A DNA stretch of 11,307 nt from Frankiales bacterium (GCA_025464915.1 JAODNF010000175.1:1-11307), one strand, 5' to 3'. Positions 1 to 6,517 are shown, counted from the stretch's first letter. Program-made: numbers and translations. The notes: generated by a model not told the origin, from the sequence alone.

Positions 1-165
1 CTGCGATCCGCCGCGCCGACGCACCTGCGGGGGGTGTCCGAGCACGTCACCTCGCGCCTCACACCGCAGGAGCTCGACCAGCTCAAGCTGCTCATGCTCA
101 AGCTCGGGGACGGTTCCAGCGAGCCGCAGGCCGGTGGCTGCGGTGCGGCCGAGGGCGTGAGCTGA
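1..165 (+). CDS. C-terminal end of a probable MarR-family transcriptional regulator (partial)
   Basis: An open frame enters from the left edge and stops at the TGA at 163-165, leaving 54 visible residues. The stretch HVTSRLTPQELDQLKLLMLKL (split here as HVTSRLTPQE and LDQLKLLMLKL) resembles the last dimerisation helices of MarR-type regulators, where a 'LTPEEL..L..LL.KL' pattern closes the protein. A short Gly/Ala/Cys-rich tail follows. The DNA-binding wing is outside the window, so the family call rests on the C-terminal helix alone. The stop overlaps the proposed azlC start by 4 bp (CTGA), so the two genes are probably translated together and the regulator may control the exporter. Other helical regulators remain possible. 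Confidence 0.5.
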   Translation: MRSAAPTHLRGVSEHVTSRLTPQELDQLKLLMLKLGDGSSEPQAGGCGAAEGVS

Positions 166-800
166 CCCGCAAGGACGTCGTACGGCGCTCCGTGTCGCTC
201 GGCGTCGCCGTCGGCCTCTACGGCACCTCCTTCGGTGCCGCAGCGTCGGCCGCCGGCTTCTCGGTCCTGCAGGCGTGCGCGACCTCGCTGCTGGTCTTCA
301 CCGGCGCCTCGCAGTTCGCCCTGGTCGGCGTGCTCGGCGCCGGCGGCTCGGTCGCGGCAGGGGTGGCGAGCTCGGTCCTGCTGGGGGGACGCAACGGTCT
401 CTACGCCGTGCTCCTCGCCGAGGTCGTACCCGCCCGTGGTGCCAGGCGCGTGGCCGCCGCGCAGATCACGATCGACGAGAGCACGGCGGTCGCCACGACG
501 TCGCCGGAGGGCCTCGAGCCGGTCGGGTTCTGGTGGACCGGACTGACCGTCTACGTGATGTGGAACCTGTCGACGCTCGTCGGGGCGGCGTCCGCATCCG
601 CCATCGATCCGCAGGCCGTCGGTCTCGACGGCGCCGTCGGAGCTGCCTTCCTCGGGCTGCTGTGGCCACGGCTGCGCGAGGCCTGGCCGGTGGCCCTCGG
701 CGGAGCGGTGCTCGCCCTGGTCGCCATCCCTCTCACCCCGGCCGGCGTCCCCGTCCTCGTCGCCGGCCTGGCCGTCCTGCCTGCCCTGGTGCGGCGGTGA
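162..800 (+). CDS. azlC: AzlC-family branched-chain amino-acid exporter, large subunit
   Basis: This is the large membrane subunit of the AzlCD (BrnFE-type) exporter, a family that moves branched-chain amino acids and analogues out of the cell. The translation has five to six hydrophobic segments and AzlC hallmarks: GLYGTSFG near residue 18, FTGASQF at 46-52, RNGLYA at 77-82 and ITIDESTAVA at 102-111. The length, 212 residues from this start, is close to the family norm. I chose the CTG at 162 over the GTG at 192. GAGGG at 151-155 lies 6 nt before the CTG, the CTG overlaps the upstream stop, and the added MTRKDVVRRS gives the charged N-terminus expected before the first helix. No ribosome binding site precedes 192. 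The stop at 798-800 overlaps azlD. The family is secure; the exact start and substrate are inferred. Confidence 0.88.
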   Translation: MTRKDVVRRSVSLGVAVGLYGTSFGAAASAAGFSVLQACATSLLVFTGASQFALVGVLGAGGSVAAGVASSVLLGGRNGLYAVLLAEVVPARGARRVAAAQITIDESTAVATTSPEGLEPVGFWWTGLTVYVMWNLSTLVGAASASAIDPQAVGLDGAVGAAFLGLLWPRLREAWPVALGGAVLALVAIPLTPAGVPVLVAGLAVLPALVRR

Positions 801-1099
801 TCTGGACCGCGGTGCTGCTCACCGCCGCCGGCTGCTTCGGCTTCAAGATGGCGGGCTGGACCGTTCCCTCCTCGGTCCTCGAACGACCGCTCCTCCGGCG
901 CGGAGCGACGCTGCTTCCCGCAGCGCTGCTGTCCGCTCTCGTGATGACGCAGGTGTTCGGCGAGGGGAGGGCGCTCGTGCTCGACGCACGACTCGTGTCG
1001 CTCGTGGTCGGAGCGCTCTGCTTCTGGCGCCGGCTGCCGTTCCTGGTCGCGCTCGTCGCCGCGGCGGCGGCCGCCGCACTGGTGCGCGCGCTGGCGTGA
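797..1099 (+). CDS. azlD: AzlD-family branched-chain amino-acid exporter, small subunit
   Basis: This is the small membrane partner of AzlC, 100 residues with about three to four hydrophobic segments. AzlD proteins are normally about 100-110 residues and always pair with AzlC. GTG at 797 begins inside the azlC stop codon (GTGA overlap). There is no strong ribosome binding site, so translation is probably coupled to azlC. Visible family traits are an N-terminal segment of small and hydrophobic residues (IWTAVLLTAAGCFGFKMAG), a P-rich turn before RPLLRRGATLLPAALLSALV near residues 30-49, and a very Ala-rich last helix (residues 82-97). Position and size support the call more than any catalytic motif, since the family has none. 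It is the last gene of the left plus-strand unit. Confidence 0.85.
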   Translation: MIWTAVLLTAAGCFGFKMAGWTVPSSVLERPLLRRGATLLPAALLSALVMTQVFGEGRALVLDARLVSLVVGALCFWRRLPFLVALVAAAAAAALVRALA

Positions 1100-1107
1100 C
1101 CCGCGCA

Positions 1108-1140
1108 GCTCCGCTCGGGGTCGCGGCTGGTGAGCGGTGC
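1108..1140. terminator. Possible terminator hairpin between convergent units
   Basis: An imperfect inverted repeat begins 9 bp after the azlD stop: GCTCCGCTC (1108-1116) pairs with GAGCGGTGC (1132-1140) with one mismatch and a 15-nt loop. It lies where the azlCD transcript meets the minus-strand unit. No T-run follows on either strand, and the long loop makes it a weak candidate. Confidence 0.3.
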
Positions 1141-1152
1141 TTGGCGTCCTGG

Positions 1153-1244
1153 TCAGACGACGCAGCGCTCGTAGACCCTCGCGTCCTTGGCCGTGACCGT
1201 GCCCGACGCGGTGACCTTGTCCTTCTGAACAGCTTGATCCTCAT
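1153..1244 (-). pseudogene. Very short coding-like stretch with a broken reading frame (about 30 residues if repaired)
   Basis: ATG at 1244-1242 follows GAGGAG (1254-1249) and opens MRIKLF in codons ending G or C. In that frame the next codons are AGA, AGG, ACA, AGG, TCA, which are unlike the surrounding genes. A -1 shift after AGA moves into a frame of 23 codons, all ending in G or C, reading KDKVTASGTV, TAKDARVYERCVV and a TGA at 1155-1153. That second frame has no ATG, GTG, TTG or CTG of its own before it closes upstream. The span is 92 bp, one base short of 31 codons, so a single missing base restores a 30-residue peptide. This could be a real frameshift, a sequence error, programmed slippage on the rare AGA-AGG pair, or chance. 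I do not recognise a family. It lies 79 bp downstream of the hydrolase stop on the same strand. Confidence 0.35.
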
Positions 1245-1323
1245 GGAGCTCCTCACTGGGTTGGTGACAGGGAGAGCCCGCAGGAGCCCCTCAGGTTCGC
1301 TACCGCTTCCGCCCGGGTCGCCG

Positions 1324-2136
1324 TCAGAGGGAGGCGAGTGCCTTCAGCGCCTCGGTCCAGGCCTGCGACGACGGGTCGAGGTGGGTGAAGTGGTCGCCGG
1401 GCACCTTCACCAGGCTGGTCGAGGGGGAGGCCGCGACGTAGTCCTCGCTCTGGGACAGGGGGACGATGCCGTCGTCGACGCCGTGCACGATCACGGTCTT
1501 CACCCCGGAGGGGACGAGCGAGAGCGGGTCGGCGAGCGGCAGGTGCTCCTCGCCCTGGAGCAGGGCGGCGACGGCCCCGCCGCCCAGCCCGAGCGCGATG
1601 GCCTTGCGGAACGAGGCGACAGGGGCCTGTGGCACGGCGAGGGCGGGGACGACGTGCGTACCCGCTCCCGGTGCACCTGCTGGGAGCCGGGAGCGCGACG
1701 CGAGCCACAGCGAGAGCTGGCCTCCGGCGGAGTGGCCGACGACGGCGACCCGGGCCCTGTCGATGCGGTCGGCGTAGTGGCCGCGGAAGGCGTGGTCGTA
1801 GGCAGCGGCTGCGTCGGTCAGGGTGGCGGGCCAGGGGTCGGACGAGGGCGCGTAGTCGATGTTCCAGACCAGAAAGCCCTTGGCGGCGAGGTCGGCGGCG
1901 ACGGCGTTCTCGAGCGTGAGGTCGTAGGAGTCGCGCCAGTAGCCGCCGTGGACCAGCACGACGAGCGGCAGGCTCCCGGTCACGGCCGGCAGCCACCACT
2001 CGCCCTTCTGCCGGGCGGTCGTGCCGTAGGCCTCGACGAGGCGGACGGTGCCCTTCGCGACCTCGGGCTCAGGCGTCATCGGGCTGCAGGCGACGACGGC
2101 GAGCAGGCTGAGCACGGACCGACGGGAGAGGCGCAC
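1324..2136 (-). CDS. Secreted alpha/beta hydrolase (esterase/lipase-like) lipoprotein
   Basis: A 270-residue alpha/beta-hydrolase of the esterase or kynurenine-formamidase-like kind. Visible elements are the oxyanion motif HGGYWR (63-68), the nucleophile elbow GHSAGG (134-139, Ser136), a late acid in HGVDDGIVP (Asp222 most likely, Asp221 possible) and GDHFTHLDP, where His249 would complete the triad. The N-terminus MRLSRRSVLSLLAVVAC has a lipobox (VVAC, Cys17) behind a short hydrophobic stretch. SRRSVL also fits a twin-arginine signal, so it is probably a membrane-anchored exported lipoprotein, perhaps through Tat. GTG at 2136 was chosen because GAAGG (2147-2143) sits 6 nt upstream and the start gives exactly this signal peptide. 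It begins 22 bp after the ATPase stop and is probably cotranscribed. The substrate cannot be read from sequence. Confidence 0.88.
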   Translation of the reverse strand: MRLSRRSVLSLLAVVACSPMTPEPEVAKGTVRLVEAYGTTARQKGEWWLPAVTGSLPLVVLVHGGYWRDSYDLTLENAVAADLAAKGFLVWNIDYAPSSDPWPATLTDAAAAYDHAFRGHYADRIDRARVAVVGHSAGGQLSLWLASRSRLPAGAPGAGTHVVPALAVPQAPVASFRKAIALGLGGGAVAALLQGEEHLPLADPLSLVPSGVKTVIVHGVDDGIVPLSQSEDYVAASPSTSLVKVPGDHFTHLDPSSQAWTEALKALASL

Positions 2137-2158
2137 ACAGAGCCTTCGTACCAGGGCC

Positions 2159-4537
2159 TCAGGTGGACGCGCCGCCGGTCGCTGTCGGCATGGCGCGGGT
2201 CTCGCGGGACAGGAGCGCCATGACCCGCTCCTCGAGGAGCATCGGCTCCACCGGCTTCGCGAGGAAGTCGTCGGCACCGGCGTTGCGGGCCTCGCGCTCG
2301 ACGTCCGGTGAGGAGGCGCCGGTGAAGAGCACGAGCGGCAGCAAGAGCGTCTTGGGGTCGGACCGGACGAGCCGGATGAACTCGACGCCTGAGAGGTCCG
2401 GCAGCCCGTTGTCGACGAGCACCCCGTCGAACTCCTGCGAGCCCAGCAGGCCCAGCGCCGTGTCCGAGTCGAGCGCCGTGACCACCTCGGCCGACCCGGC
2501 GAGCGCCGCCTCGATGAACTTGCAGACGCTCTCGTCGTCGTCGACGACGAGCAGCCGCGGCGTCCGCTCGGGCTTCGGCAGGTCGTGGTGCACGGGGTGG
2601 TCGACCACGGTGCGGCACCAGGGGCACGTGCTCCACTCGGCGTCGAGCTGCCTCTCGCAGCCCTTGCACCGGTCGCGGTCGACCAGGGCGCCGTCCCACG
2701 GGCAGCAGACCATGTCGTCGGCGAGGGCCCGTGCACAGGTGGGGCAACGCGGACCGGCGACGGCGTCCACGTGGGTGGCGCGCAGCACCTCCTCGTAGGT
2801 CGTCTCGCCGCGGTGCGCGGCGGCGAGGGCCGACGCCCGCAGCGTCGTCATGCCGTGCTCGCGGGCCGCGGCACCGATGGCGGCCTCGGTCGGGGTGCTG
2901 AGCAGCACCTTGCGCAGAGCCGCCGTGACGGGCAGCACCTCGAAGATGCCGGTGCGTCCTCGGTAGCCGGTGCCCCCGCACTCGGAGCAGCCCTTGCCCC
3001 GGGTCGGGCGCGCCCCTTCGAGGTCGACCTCTGCGAGGCCGAGCAGCGACAGCGTGCGGGGCGAGGGGACGTACTCCGCGGCGCACGACGCGCACGGCCG
3101 GCGGACGAGGCGCTGCGCGACGACCAGCGTGAGCGAGGACGCGACCAGGAAGGGCTCGACGCCCATGTCGACCAGCCGCGTGATGGCGCTCACGGCGTCG
3201 TTGGTGTGCAGGGTCGTGAGGACCAGGTGACCGGTGAGCGACGCCTGCAGCGCGAGCTCGGCGGTCTCCTGGTCGCGGACCTCGCCGACGAGCACGATGT
3301 CCGGGTCCTGGCGCAGGACGGACCGGAGGCCGCGGGCGAAGGTCATGCCCGAGCGCTCGTGGACCTGCACCTGGGTGATGCCGGCGACCTGCACCTCGAC
3401 GGGGTCCTCGAGGGTGACGATGTTGCGGTCGGGGGTGCTGACCTGCTGGATGGCGGCGTACAGGGTGTTGGTCTTGCCGGAGCCCGTCGGGCCGGTGATG
3501 AGGATCAGGCCCTGCGTCTGGATCAACGAGCTGCCGAGCGTCTCGAGCTGCGAGGGGGTCAGGCCCGTCTTGCTGAGCAGGGGGACGTTCTCGGCGCGGG
3601 GGAGCAGCCGGATGACGACCTTCTCCCCGTGCAGCGTCGGGAGGGTCGAGACGCGGGCCTCCACGGTGGACCCGTCGACCGTCAGCTTGGCGCGCCCGTC
3701 CTGCGGACGGCGCCGCTCGGCGATGTCCAGGCCGGACACGATCTTCATGCGGCTGACGGCCGCGGCGGTCGCGTTGCGCGGCACCGTCATGACGTCTCGC
3801 AGCAGGCCGTCCACGCGGTAGCGTATGCGGAGCTCGCCAGCCTGCGGCTCGATGTGGATGTCGGAGGCGCGGGCGCGCACGGCGTCGGCGAGGATCACGT
3901 CGACGAGGCGGACGATCGGCGCGGTGTCGGTGCTGGCGGACGAGAGGTCGTCGTAGGGCTCGGTCTCGTCGTCGAGCCCCTCGAACAGGGTGCTGACATC
4001 GGCGCTCTCCTCGGAGAGCGACCAGGCCCGGCCGAGGTGCTCGCGCACCTGGCTCTCCGTCGCGACGACCACGACGACCTCGAAGGCGTTCGTGTAGAGG
4101 CGCACGTCGTCCAGGGCGACGACGTTCGTCGGGTCGGACGTCGCCACGCGCAGCCGGCTGCCCTCCTTGGCGAGCACGAGGACGTTGCTCCGCTCGGCGA
4201 CCGCACGTGGCAGCAGCCGGACGTGCTCGGGCACGACCATCGTGCGCCCGAGGTCGACGAGCTCGAGCCCAAGGGCTACCGCGAGCGCCTCGGCGACCTG
4301 TGCCTCGGTGACGAGCCCCATCTCGATGACGACCGAACCCAGCCGGGGCCGCTGCTGGCCCGGGAGCACGTCACGCTGCTTCTCCAGCGCCTCGGACAGC
4401 TGCTCGGTGGTCAGCAGCCCGGAGTCGACCAGCACCTCGCCGATCCGGCGTCGGGCGTTGCCGATGGGCTGCGCGGGGGCAGCGGACAGCGGGACGGCCT
4501 TGGGCAGGGGGCCTTCGGGGGACGGCACGGCACTCAC
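2159..4537 (-). CDS. GspE/PilB-type ATPase fused to a double zinc ribbon and a response-regulator receiver domain
   Basis: A 792-residue cytoplasmic secretion/type IV pilus ATPase with extra modules. Residues 31-88 hold two copies of the MshEN pattern RLGxxLVxxGLxxxxxLxxxL (R31 to Q54, R65 to A88), the motif that binds c-di-GMP in MshE-like proteins; the final Gln is kept only in the first copy. The ATPase core has Walker A GPTGSGKT (349-356), an Asp box TLEDPVE (375-381), Walker B DIVLVGEVRD (413-422), a His box TGHLVLTTLHTNDA (436-449) and the zinc-binding pairs C482/C485 and C517/C520. A second cysteine cluster at 598-641 (CPTC, CCPWD, CKGC, CPWC) looks like a double zinc ribbon. Residues 661-775 are a complete receiver domain: D666/D667, phospho-acceptor D709, T739 and K761. 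GTG at 4537 has only a weak upstream GAAG. No pilC, pilT or pilin is visible, so a role in pilus assembly is inferred from family only. Confidence 0.93.
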   Translation of the reverse strand: MSAVPSPEGPLPKAVPLSAAPAQPIGNARRRIGEVLVDSGLLTTEQLSEALEKQRDVLPGQQRPRLGSVVIEMGLVTEAQVAEALAVALGLELVDLGRTMVVPEHVRLLPRAVAERSNVLVLAKEGSRLRVATSDPTNVVALDDVRLYTNAFEVVVVVATESQVREHLGRAWSLSEESADVSTLFEGLDDETEPYDDLSSASTDTAPIVRLVDVILADAVRARASDIHIEPQAGELRIRYRVDGLLRDVMTVPRNATAAAVSRMKIVSGLDIAERRRPQDGRAKLTVDGSTVEARVSTLPTLHGEKVVIRLLPRAENVPLLSKTGLTPSQLETLGSSLIQTQGLILITGPTGSGKTNTLYAAIQQVSTPDRNIVTLEDPVEVQVAGITQVQVHERSGMTFARGLRSVLRQDPDIVLVGEVRDQETAELALQASLTGHLVLTTLHTNDAVSAITRLVDMGVEPFLVASSLTLVVAQRLVRRPCASCAAEYVPSPRTLSLLGLAEVDLEGARPTRGKGCSECGGTGYRGRTGIFEVLPVTAALRKVLLSTPTEAAIGAAAREHGMTTLRASALAAAHRGETTYEEVLRATHVDAVAGPRCPTCARALADDMVCCPWDGALVDRDRCKGCERQLDAEWSTCPWCRTVVDHPVHHDLPKPERTPRLLVVDDDESVCKFIEAALAGSAEVVTALDSDTALGLLGSQEFDGVLVDNGLPDLSGVEFIRLVRSDPKTLLLPLVLFTGASSPDVEREARNAGADDFLAKPVEPMLLEERVMALLSRETRAMPTATGGAST

Positions 4538-4546
4538 TGTGCCGTC
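4521..4546 (-). promoter_or_regulatory. Perfect inverted repeat over the ATPase start codon
   Basis: GACGGCAC (4521-4528) and GTGCCGTC (4539-4546) form an 8-bp perfect inverted repeat with a 10-nt loop. The GTG start at 4537-4535 is in the loop and the immediate 5' leader is in one arm. In the mRNA this could hold the start region in a hairpin; in DNA it could be an operator. The arms read identically on both strands, so the sequence alone cannot tell these apart. The later half is also coding sequence. Confidence 0.4.
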
Positions 4547-4591
4547 TTCGACCGTTTCCGACCAGAAGTGAAGGCCGGCGGGGCTCTTGCC

Positions 4592-5242
4592 CTAGGCGCT
4601 GTCCGCCTCACCGTCGAACGGCTCGGAGAGCTTCTGGGGCGTTTCCGTCTTCTCCTTCTCGCGCGAGCGCCGCTTGCGCTCGGCGCGCTTCTCGCGCTCC
4701 TCGCGCTGCAGCCGGGCCTGCTGGTCGTAGACGCCCTCGCTCGTGCGGGCCACGACCTCCTCGGTCAGCTCGCGGAGCTGGTCGCGCAGGAAGTCACGGG
4801 TCGCCGTCTCGCCCAGGCTCAGGCGCAGGGCGGCCAGCTCGCGGGTGAGGTACTCGACGTCCGCCTGCAGCCGCTGGTTGGCGCTGCGGTCCTCCTCGAG
4901 CGAGACCCGGTCGCGGTCGGCCTGCCGGTTCTGCGCGAGCAGGATGAGCGGAGCCGCGTACGACGCCTGCAGCGACAAGATCAGCGTCAGGAGAGTGAAG
5001 TTCGTCCGCTCGGGGTCGAACTGCCAGCCCCGGGGGACGGCAGAGTTCCAGGCGAGCCAGACCAGGCAGAAGACGGTGAGGTAGACGAGGAAGCGGCTGG
5101 TCCCGAGGAACCGCGCGATCCGCTCGGACAGCCGACCGAAGGCCTCCGGGTCATAGTGCGGGCGCGGGAACGCGCCGCGCTGCGCGACCGGCTGGTCCAG
5201 GCGGGCGCGTCCCGGCTGCCTGCGCGGCGCGCGCTCAGCCAT
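4592..5242 (-). CDS. DUF1003 membrane protein
   Basis: A 216-residue DUF1003 protein; the family has no settled function. Two hydrophobic segments, about residues 51-66 and 83-102, are followed by the family signature QNRQADRDR (104-112). Between them is the DUF1003-like stretch WNSAVPRGWQFDPERTNFTL. Residues 118-185 look like a coiled coil, followed by a very basic tail (REKRAERKRRSREKEK, 182-198) and an acidic end, so most of the protein is cytoplasmic. ATG at 5242 was chosen over upstream codons because GGGAG (5254-5250) lies 7 nt before it and the longer version would run deep into the upstream gene. It overlaps the end of the MgtE_N/CBS gene by 8 bp, indicating coupled translation, and a functional pair is likely. 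The gap to the ATPase gene is 54 bp. Confidence 0.9.
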   Translation of the reverse strand: MAERAPRRQPGRARLDQPVAQRGAFPRPHYDPEAFGRLSERIARFLGTSRFLVYLTVFCLVWLAWNSAVPRGWQFDPERTNFTLLTLILSLQASYAAPLILLAQNRQADRDRVSLEEDRSANQRLQADVEYLTRELAALRLSLGETATRDFLRDQLRELTEEVVARTSEGVYDQQARLQREEREKRAERKRRSREKEKTETPQKLSEPFDGEADSA

Positions 5243-6473
5243 GCCTGCGCTCCCGGGCCTCTCGCCAGTCGTCCGGAAGGACGGCGTCGAGCACGTCGTC
5301 GACGGTGACTGCACCGAGCAGGTGACCGTCGTTGTCGACGATGGGGACCGCGACGAGGTTGTACGTCGCCAGGTGCCGCGTCAGGTCCCCGAGGGCGCAC
5401 TCCGGGGGCAGCGGGTCGATGTCTGTCTCGAGGACCGCGCCGAGCAGGGTCGAGGGCGGCTCGCGCAGCAGCCGCTGGAAGTGCGCCGTGCCGAGGAAGC
5501 GGCCGGTCGGCGTCTCGAAGGGGGGCCGCACGACGTAGACCTGGGCGGCGAGCGAGGGCGCGAGATCGACGTGCCGGATCCGGGCGAGCGCCTCGGCCAC
5601 CGTCGCCCCCGGCGCGAGGATGACCGGCTCGCTGGTCATGAGTCCACCGGCGGTGTCCTCGCCGTACGCGAGCAGCTGGCGCACCGGAGCGGCCTCGTCG
5701 GGCTCCATCAGCTCGAGCAGGCGCTCCGCGTCGGCCGGCTGCATCTCGCCCAGGAGGTCGGCAGCGTCATCGGGGGACATCGCCTCCAGGACGTCGGCGG
5801 CGCGCTCGTCCTCCAGCCCGGACAGCAGCTCCACCTGCTCGTCCTCGGGCATCTCCTCGAGGACGTCGGCGAGCCGCTCGTCGTCGAGGGCGTTCGCGAT
5901 CTCGCCGCGTCGCTTGTCCGAGAGGTCGTGCAGCACACCCGCCAGGTCGGCCGGCCGGAGCTTCTCGAGGACGGCGAGCAGGTTGGCCGCGCCCTGCTCG
6001 TGCTCGGGGAGGGTGAGCCCGTCGATCTCCGTCCAGTCGAGGGTGAGCAGCTCGCTGCGGCGCCGGCCGCGGCCCTTGCGGACGGCGACCTTCGTGACGA
6101 GCCAGTCGGTCCTGGTCTGCTCCATCGCGACGTCGACGACGGTCGCCTGACTGCCGTCCTCGAGGGTCACGTTGCGGTCGAGGAGCTCGGTCACGACCAG
6201 GCTCTCACCGGCGCGCTGCTCGAAGCGACGCAGGTTGATCGTGCCTGTCGTAAGGATGACCGCGTCGCTCTCGACGGAGGTCACACGACCCATGGGGACG
6301 AAGATCCGGCGACGTCCCTGGATCTCCACGGCGAGCCCCAGGACGCGCGGCGCCTCCTTGCCCGCGCGCAGCGTCACGACGACATCACGAGCGCGGCCGA
6401 CCTGGTCGCCGTTGGGGTCGAAGACGGGCAGGCCGGCGAGCCGCGCGACGAAGACCCGACCGACAGTGCTCAC
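5235..6473 (-). CDS. Soluble PRC-barrel / MgtE_N / CBS-pair protein (no membrane domain)
   Basis: A 412-residue cytoplasmic protein resembling the regulatory half of the MgtE magnesium channel. Residues about 5-150 form two PRC-barrel-like beta modules (GLPVFDPNGDQVGRARDVVV and LLDRNVTLEDGSQATVVDV). Residues 163-270 are the MgtE_N helical repeat region, visible as recurring ADVLEEM, ADVLEAM, ADLLGEM and RLLELM units. The typical MgtE junction YGEDTAGGLMT (270-280) leads into two CBS domains (about 280-345 and 346-400, the second ending LLGAVTVDDVLDAV). No transmembrane segment exists, so this is not a channel by itself. In MgtE these parts sense Mg2+ and nucleotides, and a sensor role is inferred. 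GTG at 6473 is preceded by no ribosome binding site but by a TAGCGT hexamer, suggesting a leaderless message. It overlaps the DUF1003 gene by 8 bp. Confidence 0.92.
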   Translation of the reverse strand: MSTVGRVFVARLAGLPVFDPNGDQVGRARDVVVTLRAGKEAPRVLGLAVEIQGRRRIFVPMGRVTSVESDAVILTTGTINLRRFEQRAGESLVVTELLDRNVTLEDGSQATVVDVAMEQTRTDWLVTKVAVRKGRGRRRSELLTLDWTEIDGLTLPEHEQGAANLLAVLEKLRPADLAGVLHDLSDKRRGEIANALDDERLADVLEEMPEDEQVELLSGLEDERAADVLEAMSPDDAADLLGEMQPADAERLLELMEPDEAAPVRQLLAYGEDTAGGLMTSEPVILAPGATVAEALARIRHVDLAPSLAAQVYVVRPPFETPTGRFLGTAHFQRLLREPPSTLLGAVLETDIDPLPPECALGDLTRHLATYNLVAVPIVDNDGHLLGAVTVDDVLDAVLPDDWREARERRHG

Positions 6474-6481
6474 GTGCGTGA

Positions 6482-6487
6482 ACGCTA
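6482..6487 (-). promoter_or_regulatory. Candidate -10 element for a leaderless MgtE_N/CBS transcript
   Basis: TAGCGT matches the actinobacterial TAnnnT -10 pattern and ends 8 nt before the GTG start at 6473, where no ribosome binding site is visible. That distance would place the first transcribed base at or within 1-2 nt of the start codon. No clear -35 is seen. Confidence 0.4.
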
Positions 6488-6517
6488 CCGCCGGGAAGGG
6501 CCCTCACCGCGGTACGG

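Noticed and set aside
843..1256. Minus-strand 137-residue open frame starting at or near the ATG at 1244
   Set aside because: Beyond the first six codons its codons no longer end in G or C and the product is Arg/Pro/Ser-rich. It also runs antisense into azlD. The -1 frame explains the coding signal better.
1265..1303. Repeated GAGCCC near the hydrolase 3' end as a terminator
   Set aside because: The copies are direct repeats, not inverted, so they cannot pair with each other.
1096..2223. Plus-strand open frame of 375 residues over the hydrolase gene
   Set aside because: It lies antisense to the hydrolase, which has a full catalytic triad and signal peptide. The plus-strand product is low-complexity with no recognisable motif.
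4581..4592. GGGC-AAGA-GCCC hairpin after the DUF1003 stop as a terminator
   Set aside because: Only 4 bp of stem and no T-run. It is too weak to separate the DUF1003 and ATPase genes with confidence.
2585..5308. Plus-strand open frame of 907 residues opposite the ATPase and DUF1003 genes
   Set aside because: It is an antisense shadow of well-supported minus-strand genes. Its translation is rich in Gly, Arg, Asp and Val with no domain, a normal by-product of high-GC coding DNA.
5712..5935. Repeating unit in the MgtE_N-like gene as a DNA tandem repeat
   Set aside because: The periodicity (ADVLEEM, ADVLEAM, ADLLGEM) is the normal helical repeat of the MgtE_N domain and the bases vary between units.
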